Counted from the first letter of the stretch, positions 17,420-26,868 are shown. The stretch is DNA of 64,000 nt from CAXQZM01 sp965229645 (GCA_965229645.1 OZ245893.1:1240001-1304000); one strand, 5' to 3'. Numbers and translations are program-made. Notes: generated by a model from the sequence alone, not told the origin.

Positions 17420-18610
17420 ATGGGCGGCCTAATCACTTATGACGAGGGCAAGACCTCAGCGCCCCTCAACCGTGTATCGGCGAGCGAGACCGAACGGGGG
17501 TTCAATGAGGATTGGCTGCAAAGGCTAATGCACGCCAACCCTTGCCTCATTCCCCTGGATGAGATTGCGCCAGGATCGGGCGCTTACATTCCCGTCTGCC
17601 GAGAACTGTCGATCCCCAAACTTGGCGGCAGCGTGTTCTTGGATCTGTTCGGCGTCACACCAACTGGCAGACTTGTCCTGATCGAGTGCAAGCTATGGCG
17701 CAATCCCCAGGCGCGGCGCGAGGTGGTCGCGCAAGCCTTAGAGTACGCGGCGCTTATCCGCGCCTGGTCCTATGCTGATCTGACCGCACGGTTAAAATCC
17801 AAGCTCAAGAGCCAAGCGCCCAACCCGCTCTATGACTTGGTCAAGGATCAAGCAGGTGCCTTGGGGGAGGCGGCCTTTGTGGATCGGGTGACCCGAAGCC
17901 TCAAGCTGGGTGACTTCATCGTCCTCATCGCGGGGGATGGTATCCGCAGCGATGTGCAGGCCATGGCGGCGCATCTGAATGCGAGCGCCAGCGCCGCCGT
18001 CTTCTCTCTCCTTGAAATCCAGCTTTGGCAGGGGGGCGAAGATCAGCTCATCATCCTGCCCGCCGTGCCTCTGACGACCCAAGTCCTCAAGCAACGCGTC
18101 ATCGTCTCCGCCGATGGCGCGCCCCTGGAGGTGGAGCCGCCAGCAGAAGATGAAAATGAGGTAGAAGCGCGCATCGATCCCAAAGGTGCCAGCGACCGCC
18201 AATCAAGAAAGCAGATTTGGCAAGTCTTCATCGACAGAGCAGTTTTTGACCACGCCGAACAACCCGCGCCCCGTCATGGGGGCGACAATTACGTGCGTTT
18301 AGCCATGCCGGAACCCATTGGTTCCCTCGTTGCCTATCGGACTAAGGCAGGCGAGGCGGGGATCTTCTTCCGTGCCAAAGGCCATGAGGGCGAAGGCCTG
18401 TTAAAGGACCTGCAAGCCCGCGCCGATCACCTTGCCGCAGAGATTGGCCTTGCGCCAGCGTTTGCGGCAAATGATGAGCAGGCCTTTGATGGCACCGTTT
18501 CGTTCCTGTATCCCGATCCCATCACGGGTGACGATGCCCTGCTCACCTGGCTCTCGGACACGGCAAACAAGGTCACGTCGAGCCTTCGCACGTTCTTGGC
18601 TCAATCCTGA
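17420..18610 (+). CDS. PD-(D/E)XK-type nuclease-like protein (intact paralogue)
   Basis: 396 residues; ATG preceded by AGAAGGAGG. The N-terminal half contains the pattern of a PD-(D/E)XK nuclease: NEDWLQRLMHANPCLIP, a beta strand with VFLDLFG, then LVLIECKLWRNPQARREV where D, E and K of the core are visible (about residues 74-94). The C-terminal part (from about 270, HAEQPAPRHGG, LVAYRTKAGEAGIFFRAKG) is a second, unnamed domain. Sequence-adjacent restriction genes suggest a defence or DNA-repair role. The exact family name is not known to me. A broken copy lies at 4640-5829. Confidence 0.75.
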   Translation: MGGLITYDEGKTSAPLNRVSASETERGFNEDWLQRLMHANPCLIPLDEIAPGSGAYIPVCRELSIPKLGGSVFLDLFGVTPTGRLVLIECKLWRNPQARREVVAQALEYAALIRAWSYADLTARLKSKLKSQAPNPLYDLVKDQAGALGEAAFVDRVTRSLKLGDFIVLIAGDGIRSDVQAMAAHLNASASAAVFSLLEIQLWQGGEDQLIILPAVPLTTQVLKQRVIVSADGAPLEVEPPAEDENEVEARIDPKGASDRQSRKQIWQVFIDRAVFDHAEQPAPRHGGDNYVRLAMPEPIGSLVAYRTKAGEAGIFFRAKGHEGEGLLKDLQARADHLAAEIGLAPAFAANDEQAFDGTVSFLYPDPITGDDALLTWLSDTANKVTSSLRTFLAQS

Positions 18611-19712
18611 TTTGCCGCAATGGCCGCGCGCCATGGCCGATTCTAAATTGCTCGCGACCCAAGGAGCAGCCGATCATCTGGCTATCGCATCCTTGACGAC
18701 TTTGGGATAGGGGAGCAACGCGAGGTCGAGCCAAAGCTTGGGGAACCTGGCTGCAAGGGTCCAACTCAGGTGCGGCGGCGCAAAATCACGATTTAGGAGG
18801 GGCACAGCGAACCCATGGCTGGAAAATACGACGACCTCACCCACGCCCAACTTATCGAACTGCTGGAAAAGCGCGACCGAACCAAGAGGTTAGGGCTGGT
18901 GTGGGAGCGCGACGAGATCGAGGCGGACGCGGCGGTCGATGCCAACTTCATCGCTTGCCAGATCGACGAGGGGCTGTCGGACAAGCCTGCGCCGTGGGAC
19001 AATTTAGTGATCGAGGGCGACAACTACGACGCGCTGCGCTGGCTGCGCATGACCCATGCAGGCAGGGTGAAGTGCATCTACATCGACCCGCCCTACAACA
19101 CGGGCAACAAGGATTGGGTCTATAATGACAGCTACATGGACAAGGAGAACCGATTCCGCCAGTCCACATGGCTGGAGTTTCTCTATCGCCGCCTGACGCT
19201 TGCACGGGACCTGCTGGCCGAAGACGGGGTGCTGCTGGTGTCGATCAACGACGACCAGCGGGCCTTGTTGGAACTCATGATGGATGAGGCACTGCCAGGG
19301 ATGAAGATTGCGGCGATGCCTTGGCGCACGAGGCAAGGTTCAAATGCAGACCAGCGCGCTTTCATGAGCCAAGATCATGAGTATGTGCTTGTATATGCCA
19401 AAGTTGATTTTCGGTTCTTTGGTAACGAAAAGTCTTATTCCATGTACAAGCATTATGACGAGTCACGGGGAGATTGGTTTCGTCTTAGCGACTTGACCCT
19501 CGGCTTTGACTACCGCGAGCGACCTAACCTTTATTATCCACTCTACGACAGCGAAACTGACACATGGTATCCCTGCAATCCCAACGGCGTATGGCGATAC
19601 GCAACATTGGACAAATTGAAACCAGGTCAACGGCTTCAATCTAAGCCTATGGAAGAATGGTTAAATCTAGGACAAGTTAGGTTTCCAGAGCAACAGAGAA
19701 TAGAAGTGTTTG

Positions 19713-20905
19713 CAGGGCAATCGCACTTCAAAATCCTTGAATGAGTGTCTTTAAGAACTCGTTGCTCCATCCCGCGCGTTTGAACTTGACGCGATTTGAG
19801 GACTTGTCGTTGTTAGCCTTTATGATGTTCAAAGCAATGCGCCGTAAGGCAGCAAAGTTTGCAGGTGCGTTGCCCTTTCTCGCACGATGGAAGTCCTCGT
19901 TCATCACGACATCTAGGGACCAATGTAAACTATTTTCAATCTGCCAATGACCACGGATTAGATTGGCAGCCTCCTGAGCGGTGCTCTGCTTTGACATAAG
20001 ATAAGTCCGCTCTTCTTGGCTAACTTTCCCATCAACTTCACGCTTATACAACACATGGACGAAAGCAGAAAGGTGGGGCCAATCATGGGTTTGTGTCACA
20101 TAATCTGGGACCTCATAAACTCTATAGCGGCGCTCCTCAATACGGCCATGGTCAGCATCCGTGGAACTGTACTCATTCGCCCAAATCGTTTGTGGGTCTG
20201 CAATAAAGGTCTGAATATCGTTCATCAACCCCTTCTGGTTGGCCTTGAGTTGTATGCAATACTCTGCACCTTGAGCGGCGATCAGTTCACAGGTCTCGCG
20301 TTGGCAGTGCAGGGCGTCGGCGGTAAGAGTGATACCACGAATATCAAGCATCTGGATCAACTCACGCAGCGCTAAAATCTCACTGCCTGCCTTAGCGCTT
20401 TGAGTAATACCAAGACTTAACCGCGCCCCATGGGCAAACGCTGTGACCAGGTTAAGGTTTGACTTCTTGGCAGCTTTATCAAAGCTCCCACGCAACTCCT
20501 TACCATCAATAGCAATGGCCTTTTGCTTTTCATCAGTGTTTGCAAAATCAGCTTGAAACTTTTCAAAAAACGCCTGAAAACTGTCTGGCTTCATCAACTG
20601 AAACAGGCGTGAAAATGCGTCGTGACTGGGTAAACCCAGAGGAAGTTCCAGAAACTCGCGCAAAAAATCCTCCTTGCTGCGAGCAAAATGTTCCATGTCC
20701 ACTGCCGTTTCACCCCCACATAGGGCGCACAAAAGGCTTATCGTCATCAAGTCGCAGAACTTGTGACGTGGGGCATTGCTCGTGCGAGGATCATCTAACT
20801 CGTTGAAATAATTGACTAGTAAGGGCATGTGTCGGCTCCATCTCGTGATGGAGACCGCCGAGTCCCTTTAGAACAAATTGTCAACTCTCAAGTGCGATTC
20901 CCCTG
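19713..20905 (-). mobile_element. ISAs1-family insertion sequence, 1193 bp
   Basis: Ends are CAGGGCAATCGCACTT (left) and the inverse of CAGGGGAATCGCACTT (right), 15 of 16 bases matching. The 10-bp direct repeat GAAGTGTTTG flanks it (19703-19712 and 20906-20915). It has one transposase gene on the minus strand. Perfect duplications and an intact transposase point to a fairly recent insertion into mod. Confidence 0.95.
19728..20828 (-). CDS. ISAs1-family DDE transposase
   Basis: 366 residues, full length for the family. The catalytic triad can be placed: Asp in IAIDGKELRG (about residue 97-107), Asp in ITLTADALHCQ (about 170), and Glu in HWQIENSLHW (about 295-304), followed by the family-typical VMNEDFHRARKGNAP. 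The N-terminal segment FNELDDPRTSNAPRHKF is also characteristic. No frameshift, so probably active. Stop codon lies 15 bp inside the left inverted repeat side of the element. Confidence 0.95.
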   Translation of the reverse strand: MPLLVNYFNELDDPRTSNAPRHKFCDLMTISLLCALCGGETAVDMEHFARSKEDFLREFLELPLGLPSHDAFSRLFQLMKPDSFQAFFEKFQADFANTDEKQKAIAIDGKELRGSFDKAAKKSNLNLVTAFAHGARLSLGITQSAKAGSEILALRELIQMLDIRGITLTADALHCQRETCELIAAQGAEYCIQLKANQKGLMNDIQTFIADPQTIWANEYSSTDADHGRIEERRYRVYEVPDYVTQTHDWPHLSAFVHVLYKREVDGKVSQEERTYLMSKQSTAQEAANLIRGHWQIENSLHWSLDVVMNEDFHRARKGNAPANFAALRRIALNIIKANNDKSSNRVKFKRAGWSNEFLKTLIQGF

Positions 20906-21825
20906 GAAGTGTTTGACACGCTTGACGACCTAAAAGCCGCTTGCAAACGCGGCGATGTGCCCGTTAGCGGACGCGCACCCTTAATACGCCCTGACCTACC
21001 TGGTTTTGAAGATTGGGTAGGTAAGCGGATCGGATACGGGACTCCCGCTTTCAAAAGATACAAGAAAGATCTGCGCAATCCACGTCAGCCGCTTTCAAGC
21101 TGGATCAGCCCCCGCGCTGAAGCTGAGCTTATCAAAGATGACAGCAACACCCTTGTGATCGGGACAAACGACGAAGGCGCAAAGGAAATCAAGTCAGTCT
21201 TCGGCTCTAAAGCCTTCAACTACGCCAAGCCCGTCTCCCTGATCCGTGAAATGGTCCGTCAGTCAACTGGCCCAGATGACCTCGTCCTCGACTTCTTCGC
21301 AGGATCCGCCACCACCGCCCAGGCGGTCATGGAACTGAACGCAGAGGACGGCGGCAGCCGCCGCTTCATCTTGGTGTCTTCCACCGAAGCCACGGAGGAC
21401 GACCCCGGCAAGAACCTTTGCCGCGACGTCACCGCCGAACGCGTCCGCCTGCTCAACGCTAGCGAGGACAAGAAGTATGCCGACCTTGCCGCAGGCTTTA
21501 CCTATCTGCGCACGCAGGAGATCGCCTTTGAAGACCTCGACTATGACCTGAAACCCGCCCATGCCTGGGCCGCGCTGGAAGCCATGCACGACCTGCCGCT
21601 AACCCTTTACGACGGGCAAGCGGCGTGGAACCTGCACGAGGGCGAGACGACGGCGCTGGTGCTGGTGGACCGCTTCGATCCGAAGCTGATCGATTGGCTG
21701 CAAGGCCGCGACCGCCAGAACTTGTTCGTCTATGCCTGGGCACCGGGCCAGATCGCCCAGCATCTCGACGGCACCCACGTGGACATTCGCCCCGTCCGCG
21801 ACACGCTGGTCCGGCGGTTCCAGCA

Positions 21826-24354
21826 ATGAGCAAACGCCTGTCCCTTGCCGCTTATCAGACCCGCGCGGTGGACGCGTTGTCGGGGGTGCTGCGTAAGGTG
21901 GCCGAGTTGCACGACCGCGACCCCGCGAACCGACGGTCCATCGCCCTGAAAAGCGGCGTGACGCTGCTGCAAAGTCCCACGGGATCGGGCAAGACGCTGG
22001 TGCTTGGCCGTGTTTTAGAGGGGCTGCGCGGCGCGCTGAGCCGCCCCGTGGTCTGGCTCTGGTTCGCGCCCTATTCTGGGCTGGTGACGCAAACGCGCGC
22101 GGCGCTGGTCGCGCAGTGCGGCGGCCTGCGCGTGCGCGACGTGGCCAAGGACCGAGAACCCAAGGGCACCCGCGACGGCGATGTGTTCATCCAAACCTGG
22201 GCGACGGTCGCCGCCAACAACAGGGATGCCCGCAGGGTGCGGCGCACATCGGAGGCGGCCCTATCCTTCGATGACCTGATTGCCGCATGGCGGGACGCGG
22301 GATTCTTCGTCGGCGTGGTGATCGACGAGGCGCATTTGAACTTCGGCGCCACCGCCTCTGTCGCGGCGCAGTTCTATCTCGAGCATATGCAGCCTGACTT
22401 CACGATTCTCGCCACCGCGACGCCGAACGATGAGAGGCTGGCGGCGTTCGAACGCACCGCAGGAATCGAGGTGGCGAGCCGCGTCGTTGTACCCCGCGCC
22501 GAGGTTGTGGAAGCTGGATTGAATAAGGTTGGGCTCAAGCTGGGCCTGATCCGTTTCGGTGAAACCGACCGCGACCTGATCGACCATGAGCAGGCGACCT
22601 TGCAAGCGGGGTGGACGCAGCATTGCCGCGTGCGCGACCGGCTCAAGGAACTCGGGCTGGCCGTCTCACCGCTCATGCTGGTGCAGGTGGAAGACCAAGC
22701 CCAGGGCGCAGAAGACCCCGTGAAGCGCGTGCGCGACAAGTTGGTGGAGATCGGCGTGGATGACGCGGCCATTGCGACGCACACGTCGGGTCAACCCGAC
22801 CCCGACTTTCACTCCCTCGCCTACGACCCCAACACCCATGTCCTGATCTTCAAAGTCGCCGTAGCCACAGGCTTTGACGCGCCGCGCGCCTGGACGCTGG
22901 TGTCGGTGCGCCCGAACCGCGGTCGCAACTTCGGCTTGCAGATCGTAGGTCGGATCATGCGGGTACACCCCGCCGTGCGTCCGATCCATGGGCAAGATGA
23001 CCTACTCGACAGTGGCTATGTCCTGCTGACCGACCCGCAAATGCAGGCGGGCCTGCAAGCGGCGGTGGACGAGTTGAAGGCGGTACGCGAAAGCATCGAC
23101 CTCATCACCGACAATCTTGACGTCTATGAGTTTGGCAATGCAGACCAGCCGACGGGCCTTTCAGACGTTGCCCAATCGACCTTCAAACCCGCGCCACCCG
23201 CAAACGCTGACGAACGGCAGAGGCGCCTCAAAAGTCTTATCGAACGCGGCGTGGTGCGGGCCGATATCGAGGCCATGGGGGAAGAGGATCAAGATCGCGC
23301 CATCCTCGTAGGCGAGGCCTGGCAGCATGTGGGCGACACACCCCTCTTTGGTAACCTGCCAGAACGCGCAAATCCCGCACCTGAGCCACGGCCAAGCAGG
23401 CCCAACTTTCGGCCCTATCCCTTGCGTACCGACTTGGATTTGCCGAAAGCCCTAATGCGAGAGCTTCCGCCCGACCCGACGAAACTCAACGATCTTGTGC
23501 AAGATACGGCCCGTGAGTTTTGCCGCACCGCCGATGTGATAGGGTTACTGACAAAACGCCTGGCAAACGCGCATCTGGACTTGCGCGATTTGTTCGAGGC
23601 CGAGGTTCAAGAAACCATCGATCTACGGTTGCGCTTGTCGCCTCTACGGGTGGCTGAACAGGCGCAACTGGCCTTCGAATTTAACAACGCTATTGACCCA
23701 CGGCTGCTGAAACGCGCGTTGGTCGAAGAACTCCGCCTTATTATTGACGACAAAGGCCTTGAGGCAAACGATCAGGACCTGCGCCGCGCCATCGACCTTG
23801 CAGGGATGATGGAACAGCAGAAGCTGAAAGACGCCATTAGGACGGTCCAGTCTCGCAGTGTTCGGGTTGATACCAGCGAACCCGTTCCCCTGGAGTACCT
23901 TGGGCCTGACGGGCTACGCGAGGCCGATAAATCCGCTTACGGCGTGTTTCCGCACCGTTTGAATAAGGAAGAGAAGGACTTCGCCGAGTTCCTCGATAGG
24001 GACACGACAAAAACAGTGAAGTGGTGGATGCGCAACCCAGAGAATGAAACATGGGCGACACGACTGATTTTGCCATCTGGGCACAGGTTCTTCCCCGACT
24101 TCGTTGTTGGCGTCAATGGACGGACAACGCCTGACACCATCGCCTTAGTTGAGATCAAGGATGATGGCGATACGGGCAGGCTTCAATCCGATCGTAACGT
24201 CGAGAAAATTCGGGTCCAACACCGCGAGTACCGCAACGTCTTCTGGACCTATCGCTCCGATGGCGCGTGGATACGCGCACGCTACGCTGAAGGCCTGCAT
24301 AGAATCGTGGACCAAGATCGGTTCGATATCCAGCAACTTGTGTATTTGGCTTAG
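21826..24354 (+). CDS. res: Type III restriction enzyme, Res subunit
   Basis: 842 residues from the ATG at 21826, which overlaps the mod stop codon as ATGA; the frame is open further upstream, but that region is antiparallel coding space of mod. SF2 helicase with Walker A SPTGSGKT (about 49-56) and DEAH (about 167-170), then motif VI-like QIVGRIMRVHP. The C-terminus carries a PD-(D/E)XK endonuclease: PDFVVGVNG and ALVEIKDDGD near residues 755-785. Type III Res needs Mod to find its site, so with mod broken this gene is probably silent in function but not harmful. Confidence 0.92.
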   Translation: MSKRLSLAAYQTRAVDALSGVLRKVAELHDRDPANRRSIALKSGVTLLQSPTGSGKTLVLGRVLEGLRGALSRPVVWLWFAPYSGLVTQTRAALVAQCGGLRVRDVAKDREPKGTRDGDVFIQTWATVAANNRDARRVRRTSEAALSFDDLIAAWRDAGFFVGVVIDEAHLNFGATASVAAQFYLEHMQPDFTILATATPNDERLAAFERTAGIEVASRVVVPRAEVVEAGLNKVGLKLGLIRFGETDRDLIDHEQATLQAGWTQHCRVRDRLKELGLAVSPLMLVQVEDQAQGAEDPVKRVRDKLVEIGVDDAAIATHTSGQPDPDFHSLAYDPNTHVLIFKVAVATGFDAPRAWTLVSVRPNRGRNFGLQIVGRIMRVHPAVRPIHGQDDLLDSGYVLLTDPQMQAGLQAAVDELKAVRESIDLITDNLDVYEFGNADQPTGLSDVAQSTFKPAPPANADERQRRLKSLIERGVVRADIEAMGEEDQDRAILVGEAWQHVGDTPLFGNLPERANPAPEPRPSRPNFRPYPLRTDLDLPKALMRELPPDPTKLNDLVQDTAREFCRTADVIGLLTKRLANAHLDLRDLFEAEVQETIDLRLRLSPLRVAEQAQLAFEFNNAIDPRLLKRALVEELRLIIDDKGLEANDQDLRRAIDLAGMMEQQKLKDAIRTVQSRSVRVDTSEPVPLEYLGPDGLREADKSAYGVFPHRLNKEEKDFAEFLDRDTTKTVKWWMRNPENETWATRLILPSGHRFFPDFVVGVNGRTTPDTIALVEIKDDGDTGRLQSDRNVEKIRVQHREYRNVFWTYRSDGAWIRARYAEGLHRIVDQDRFDIQQLVYLA

Positions 24355-24862
24355 GCGTACACAGGGGTCAAACCCTTGTTGGTGTCCCTTAGCCTGACGT
24401 TGGACAGCGGAGAGTCCCTGTTTAGGTCATTGAAGTGAGGCTATCGGCAACTGATAGTGACCCTTATGTCCCCCCTCCCTTTGGAGGGGTTCCTGTTGGG
24501 CTTAGTTTGGCCCAGTTCAAAGTTGGTGCCTTCTGTTCCTCCTGCCGTCAATCGATGCTGGATCCTGCGACGTCGCTTCGCTACGCGCTGGATGACATTG
24601 GGTGGAACTGGACGCGGGTGTGTGGGTAGGCCAGTTCATCTTTCTGGTGGGACAAAACGGCCCATCGAGTCAACGTTTTGATCTGCTCGCTGATGTCGTG
24701 CGGCACCCGAGATCCTGGGCAAACCGTTAGCCGTTCAAATCTCCAAAGGATCCCGCCTCAAAACGGCGGGAAAACCCGCCATCATCGTTAATAAGCCAGG
24801 TTGAAGGCTTGTCTTCGGCGGCCGATCCCTCACATGTATCCCACCAAACAAAGGACCGCATC
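24355..24862. other. Intergenic region with a dispersed repeat
   Basis: About 500 bp with no supported gene. It contains a GC-rich dispersed repeat at 24523-24596 and a short hairpin GGCGGGaaaaCCCGCC at about 24764-24779 without a T-run. Short frames here look like by-products of the repeat. Confidence 0.5.
24523..24596 (-). repeat. Dispersed GC-rich repeat, copy 1
   Basis: Core GATGCTGGATCCTGCGACG followed by TCGCTTCGCT and CGCTGGATGAC. The same segment occurs in opposite orientation at 30260-30333 and 30680-30753. This copy is the most diverged, especially at its left side. Confidence 0.75.
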
Positions 24863-25411
24863 ATGTTACTCGACACGCCCATCTGTGACTTTGGCTGGAA
24901 GGCCCCAGACTTTAGGCTCAAGGACCCGAGCGGCCAGGAGTTCGCCATGCGGGACCATCTGGGGTCGCAGGGCTTGTTGATCATGTTTCTCTGCAATCAT
25001 TGCCCCTACGTTCAGGCGATTGGCGACCGCCTCGCCGAGGATACGAACGACTTGATGGCGCGCGGCATTCAGGTTCTGGCCCTTATGTCGAATGACTATC
25101 AAGCCGTCCCCCTCGACGGACCCGAGTACATGCCCCAGTTTGCGCAGAAGTTCGGCTGGAAATTTCCCTATCTGGTCGATGAAACCCAGGCGGTCGGCAA
25201 AGCCTATGGGGCCGTCTGCACCCCTGACTTCTTTGGCTTGAACAAAGACGGCGAGCTGCACTATCGCGGGCGACTTGATGACCTGCGCATGGGTCCAGCG
25301 ACGCAAGGCCGCACCCGTGAACTGGTCCAAGCCATGATCCAGATCGCCGAAACTGGCCAGGCCCCCAAGCAACAAACCCCGTCTATGGGATGTTCGATCA
25401 AGTGGCGATGA
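24863..25411 (+). CDS. Thioredoxin-like/AhpC-TSA family protein
   Basis: 182 residues from the ATG at 24863. Thioredoxin fold with FLCNHCPYVQAI at about residues 49-60, a CxxC in the usual position at the end of the first strand, and the cis-proline region GAVCTPDFFGL later. This matches the redoxin family of cytoplasmic peroxiredoxin-like proteins that have CNHCPY. There is no signal peptide. It stands alone between a repeat-rich gap and a decayed toxin-antitoxin locus. A thiol redox role is likely; the substrate is not known. Confidence 0.85.
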   Translation: MLLDTPICDFGWKAPDFRLKDPSGQEFAMRDHLGSQGLLIMFLCNHCPYVQAIGDRLAEDTNDLMARGIQVLALMSNDYQAVPLDGPEYMPQFAQKFGWKFPYLVDETQAVGKAYGAVCTPDFFGLNKDGELHYRGRLDDLRMGPATQGRTRELVQAMIQIAETGQAPKQQTPSMGCSIKWR

Positions 25412-25455
25412 GATCGATCGCCGAACTACTCCCTCAGGCTTGGCTTGCGACCAGC

Positions 25456-25777
25456 CTACTTGGTCGCAGACTTGCCCTTCTGATCCTCACGTAACCATTG
25501 ATGCAGAACCGCGTTGATGAGAGTTTGGTAGGGCAGGCCCTGCTCGAGCGCGGGCCTTGAGCCGCGATAGGTTGGGTTTGGGGATATTGAGCGAGATTTT
25601 CTCGCGTGGCGCGTGAATAAACTGATCGGCCAGGGTCTTCCAGGCGTCAACCTGCTCCGCACTTGCTGGCGCGACATCCCTGTAGTCGGCGGCCTCAACG
25701 TCCACATATTCCTGATACTCTTCCTCGCGCTCAAAATCCGAGCGGCGCAGAATTGGGGGAAACTTAGTTTGGGTCAT
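25456..25777 (-). pseudogene. Frameshifted CopG/BrnA-like antitoxin gene
   Basis: The ATG at 25777 starts MTQTKFPPILRRSDFERE and continues to REKISLNIPKPNLSRLKARA, a ribbon-helix-helix antitoxin pattern. Near 25550 the frame shifts by one base. The expected continuation EQGLPYQTLINAVLHQWLRED is present in the neighbouring frame and ends at 25456. The lesion removes the second helix of the DNA-binding domain. The start codon overlaps the end of a toxin-like relic (ATG inside its last codons), the usual toxin-antitoxin overlap. Confidence 0.7.
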
Positions 25778-25904
25778 GGATCTTGGCCTTATAGGTTTGG
25801 GTGAGTTTTCGGCTGGGAAACAGTGTTTTGAGGAACCAGGTTTGCCCCGCAAAAACATACGGAACACCGTAGGCGTAACCGCCTAGGTTCACAACCGCCA
25901 GATG
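25764..25904 (-). pseudogene. C-terminal relic of a toxin gene
   Basis: A 46-codon open stretch preceded by a TAG, ending YVFAGQTWFLKTLFPSRKL and a short tail. Its last codons overlap the antitoxin start. The pattern of a basic, aromatic C-terminus directly upstream of and overlapping a ribbon-helix-helix antitoxin suggests the tail of a small RNase-type toxin. The rest of the gene is gone. The family is not certain. Confidence 0.4.
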
Positions 25905-25960
25905 CTAATGGGCGAAGCGTGGGCCGCCCATCCTGGGTCTGTCAACTTAACAATTGTTTG

Positions 25961-26000
25961 TGACATTTTGTCATATTTCTGTTGACATGACAAATTGTCA
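25961..26000 (+). promoter_or_regulatory. Two TGACA-N3-TGTCA palindromes with a -35-like box
   Basis: TGACATTTTGTCA at 25961-25973 and TGACAAATTGTCA at 25988-26000, centres 27 bp apart, in an AT-rich stretch between divergent genes. TTGACA at 25982-25987 sits between them and could be a -35 element for the gene at 26048. Two identical half-site palindromes on one promoter suggest a dimeric repressor binding twice. The regulator is not identified. Confidence 0.6.
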
Positions 26001-26047
26001 TATTATGCCCCTTTCCTTGAGAACCCAAGTACAAAGGAAGACGCCCC

Positions 26048-26512
26048 ATGACCCTCCGCGATTCGCATCCCTCTGCCCCGCTTCTGCCTCGCGAGCCTGC
26101 GGACGCGAGGCCTGCGCGCGAGGCGCCGCCCTATGTTCCGAATCTTGCCGAAGCCTACGCGGGGGCGCTGCGGCCGCGCATTGCTGATCTGATCGACGGG
26201 CAGTTCGATACCGCCTTGCTGCGGTTTCTGGTTTCCGATCTGGGCGAGTTGCTCGTTGAGTATCGGGACTATGCCACCCCCGTGCGCGTCGCCCATTTTG
26301 ACGACGCCGATCATGGCGAGTTAGATCGACCTGACATTTTGGACGAAATGGCGGACTTGGTGTGCCACGGGCTGCTGGAAAAGGGGGAACTGTTCAGCTT
26401 GCCCGATGGGGACGGCTATCTGACCAGCGAGACCTTCGACGAAGCGGGGGGATACGATCTGCACCCCGAGGACGTGGCCGATTGGGCCTACGATGACCGT
26501 TTTGAAGGCTAA
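26048..26512 (+). CDS. Hypothetical protein
   Basis: 154 residues; AAGGAAG upstream of the ATG. Proline/arginine-rich first 30 residues, then an acidic domain (LVEYRDYATPVRVAHFDDADHG, AGGYDLHPEDVADWAYDD). No transmembrane segment, cysteine motif or known family is visible. Its upstream region carries two TGACA-N3-TGTCA palindromes, so it is probably tightly controlled. The stop codon TAA is formed at the end of a MITE-like element. Confidence 0.6.
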   Translation: MTLRDSHPSAPLLPREPADARPAREAPPYVPNLAEAYAGALRPRIADLIDGQFDTALLRFLVSDLGELLVEYRDYATPVRVAHFDDADHGELDRPDILDEMADLVCHGLLEKGELFSLPDGDGYLTSETFDEAGGYDLHPEDVADWAYDDRFEG

Positions 26513-26710
26513 GACCAGCGGCCCCAAAAACTGACGTTTTTTGGGCCGTTTTGTGTCTCACGGCAGAAACGCTTCGCGTTTCGCCTCCGACGGGGCCTTC
26601 GCTTATACCCCGAGGCGCTTTCTTAGCTCATCTCGGGGCCGCTACGGGGGCCGCGGTCGCGGCCCTAATACCAGCGATCAAAAGAGTCATTTTCATCCGC
26701 CGCTGGTATA
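26510..26710 (+). repeat. MITE-like element, family 1, copy a
   Basis: Begins TAAGACCAGCGGCC and ends GCCGCTGGTATA. The core carries the family-1 hallmarks GTCTCACGGCAGAAACGC, CTTATACCCCGAGGCGC and GCGGTCGCGGCC. Its first three bases serve as the stop codon of the gene at 26048. Related copies lie at 32908, 35241, 45774, 52929, 59762 and 63566. Confidence 0.75.
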
Positions 26711-26868
26711 AGGCCAGCGGCGACAAAGTTTGACTCGTCGAGCCTTTGATGGACGCAGAAAATACTGAATTGCAAATTCAGTTTTTCAAGGACTAGCGGC
26801 CAAGTGGGAGCGCAGCCCGCGTGGCGCGTGAACGCAACGACCAAAGGTCGTTGCAAACGACCTATGGT
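26711..26868 (+). repeat. MITE-like element, family 2, copy a
   Basis: Starts GCCAGCGGCGACAAAGTTTG directly after family-1 copy a and shares CTGAATTGCAAATTCAG and CAAGTGGGAGCGCAGCC with the copy at 28719. The right end is degenerate (ACGACCTATGGTGTC). Confidence 0.65.

Larger units (their letters stand above)
18815..21829 (+). pseudogene. mod: Type III restriction-modification methyltransferase, split by an IS
   Basis: ATG after AGGAGGGG. The 5' part (18815-19712) has catalytic motif DPPYNTG (about residue 91) of beta-class N6-adenine methyltransferases. The 3' part (20916-21829) has the S-adenosylmethionine motif DFFAGSATTAQAV. Between them lies an IS element flanked by GAAGTGTTTG. Removing the IS and one duplicate restores 1812 bp in one frame (603 residues, junction RIEVFDTLDD), a normal Mod length. 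As it stands the protein ends in IS sequence after 309 residues and lacks motif I, so it should be inactive. Confidence 0.93.

Noticed and set aside
21625..21825. Upstream extension of the res gene by 67 codons
   Set aside because: The extension lies inside mod in another frame; its Arg/Pro-rich translation has no domain, and the ATG at 21826 overlaps the mod stop in the usual ATGA coupling.
24764..24779. Rho-independent terminator after res
   Set aside because: The hairpin GGCGGGaaaaCCCGCC is not followed by a T-run and lies about 400 bp from the res stop.
26551..26733. Short open frames inside the MITE-like elements (also at 45805, 35304, 63552)
   Set aside because: Similar peptides arise only because the elements are repeated DNA; frames are not conserved at their ends and have no ribosome-binding sites.
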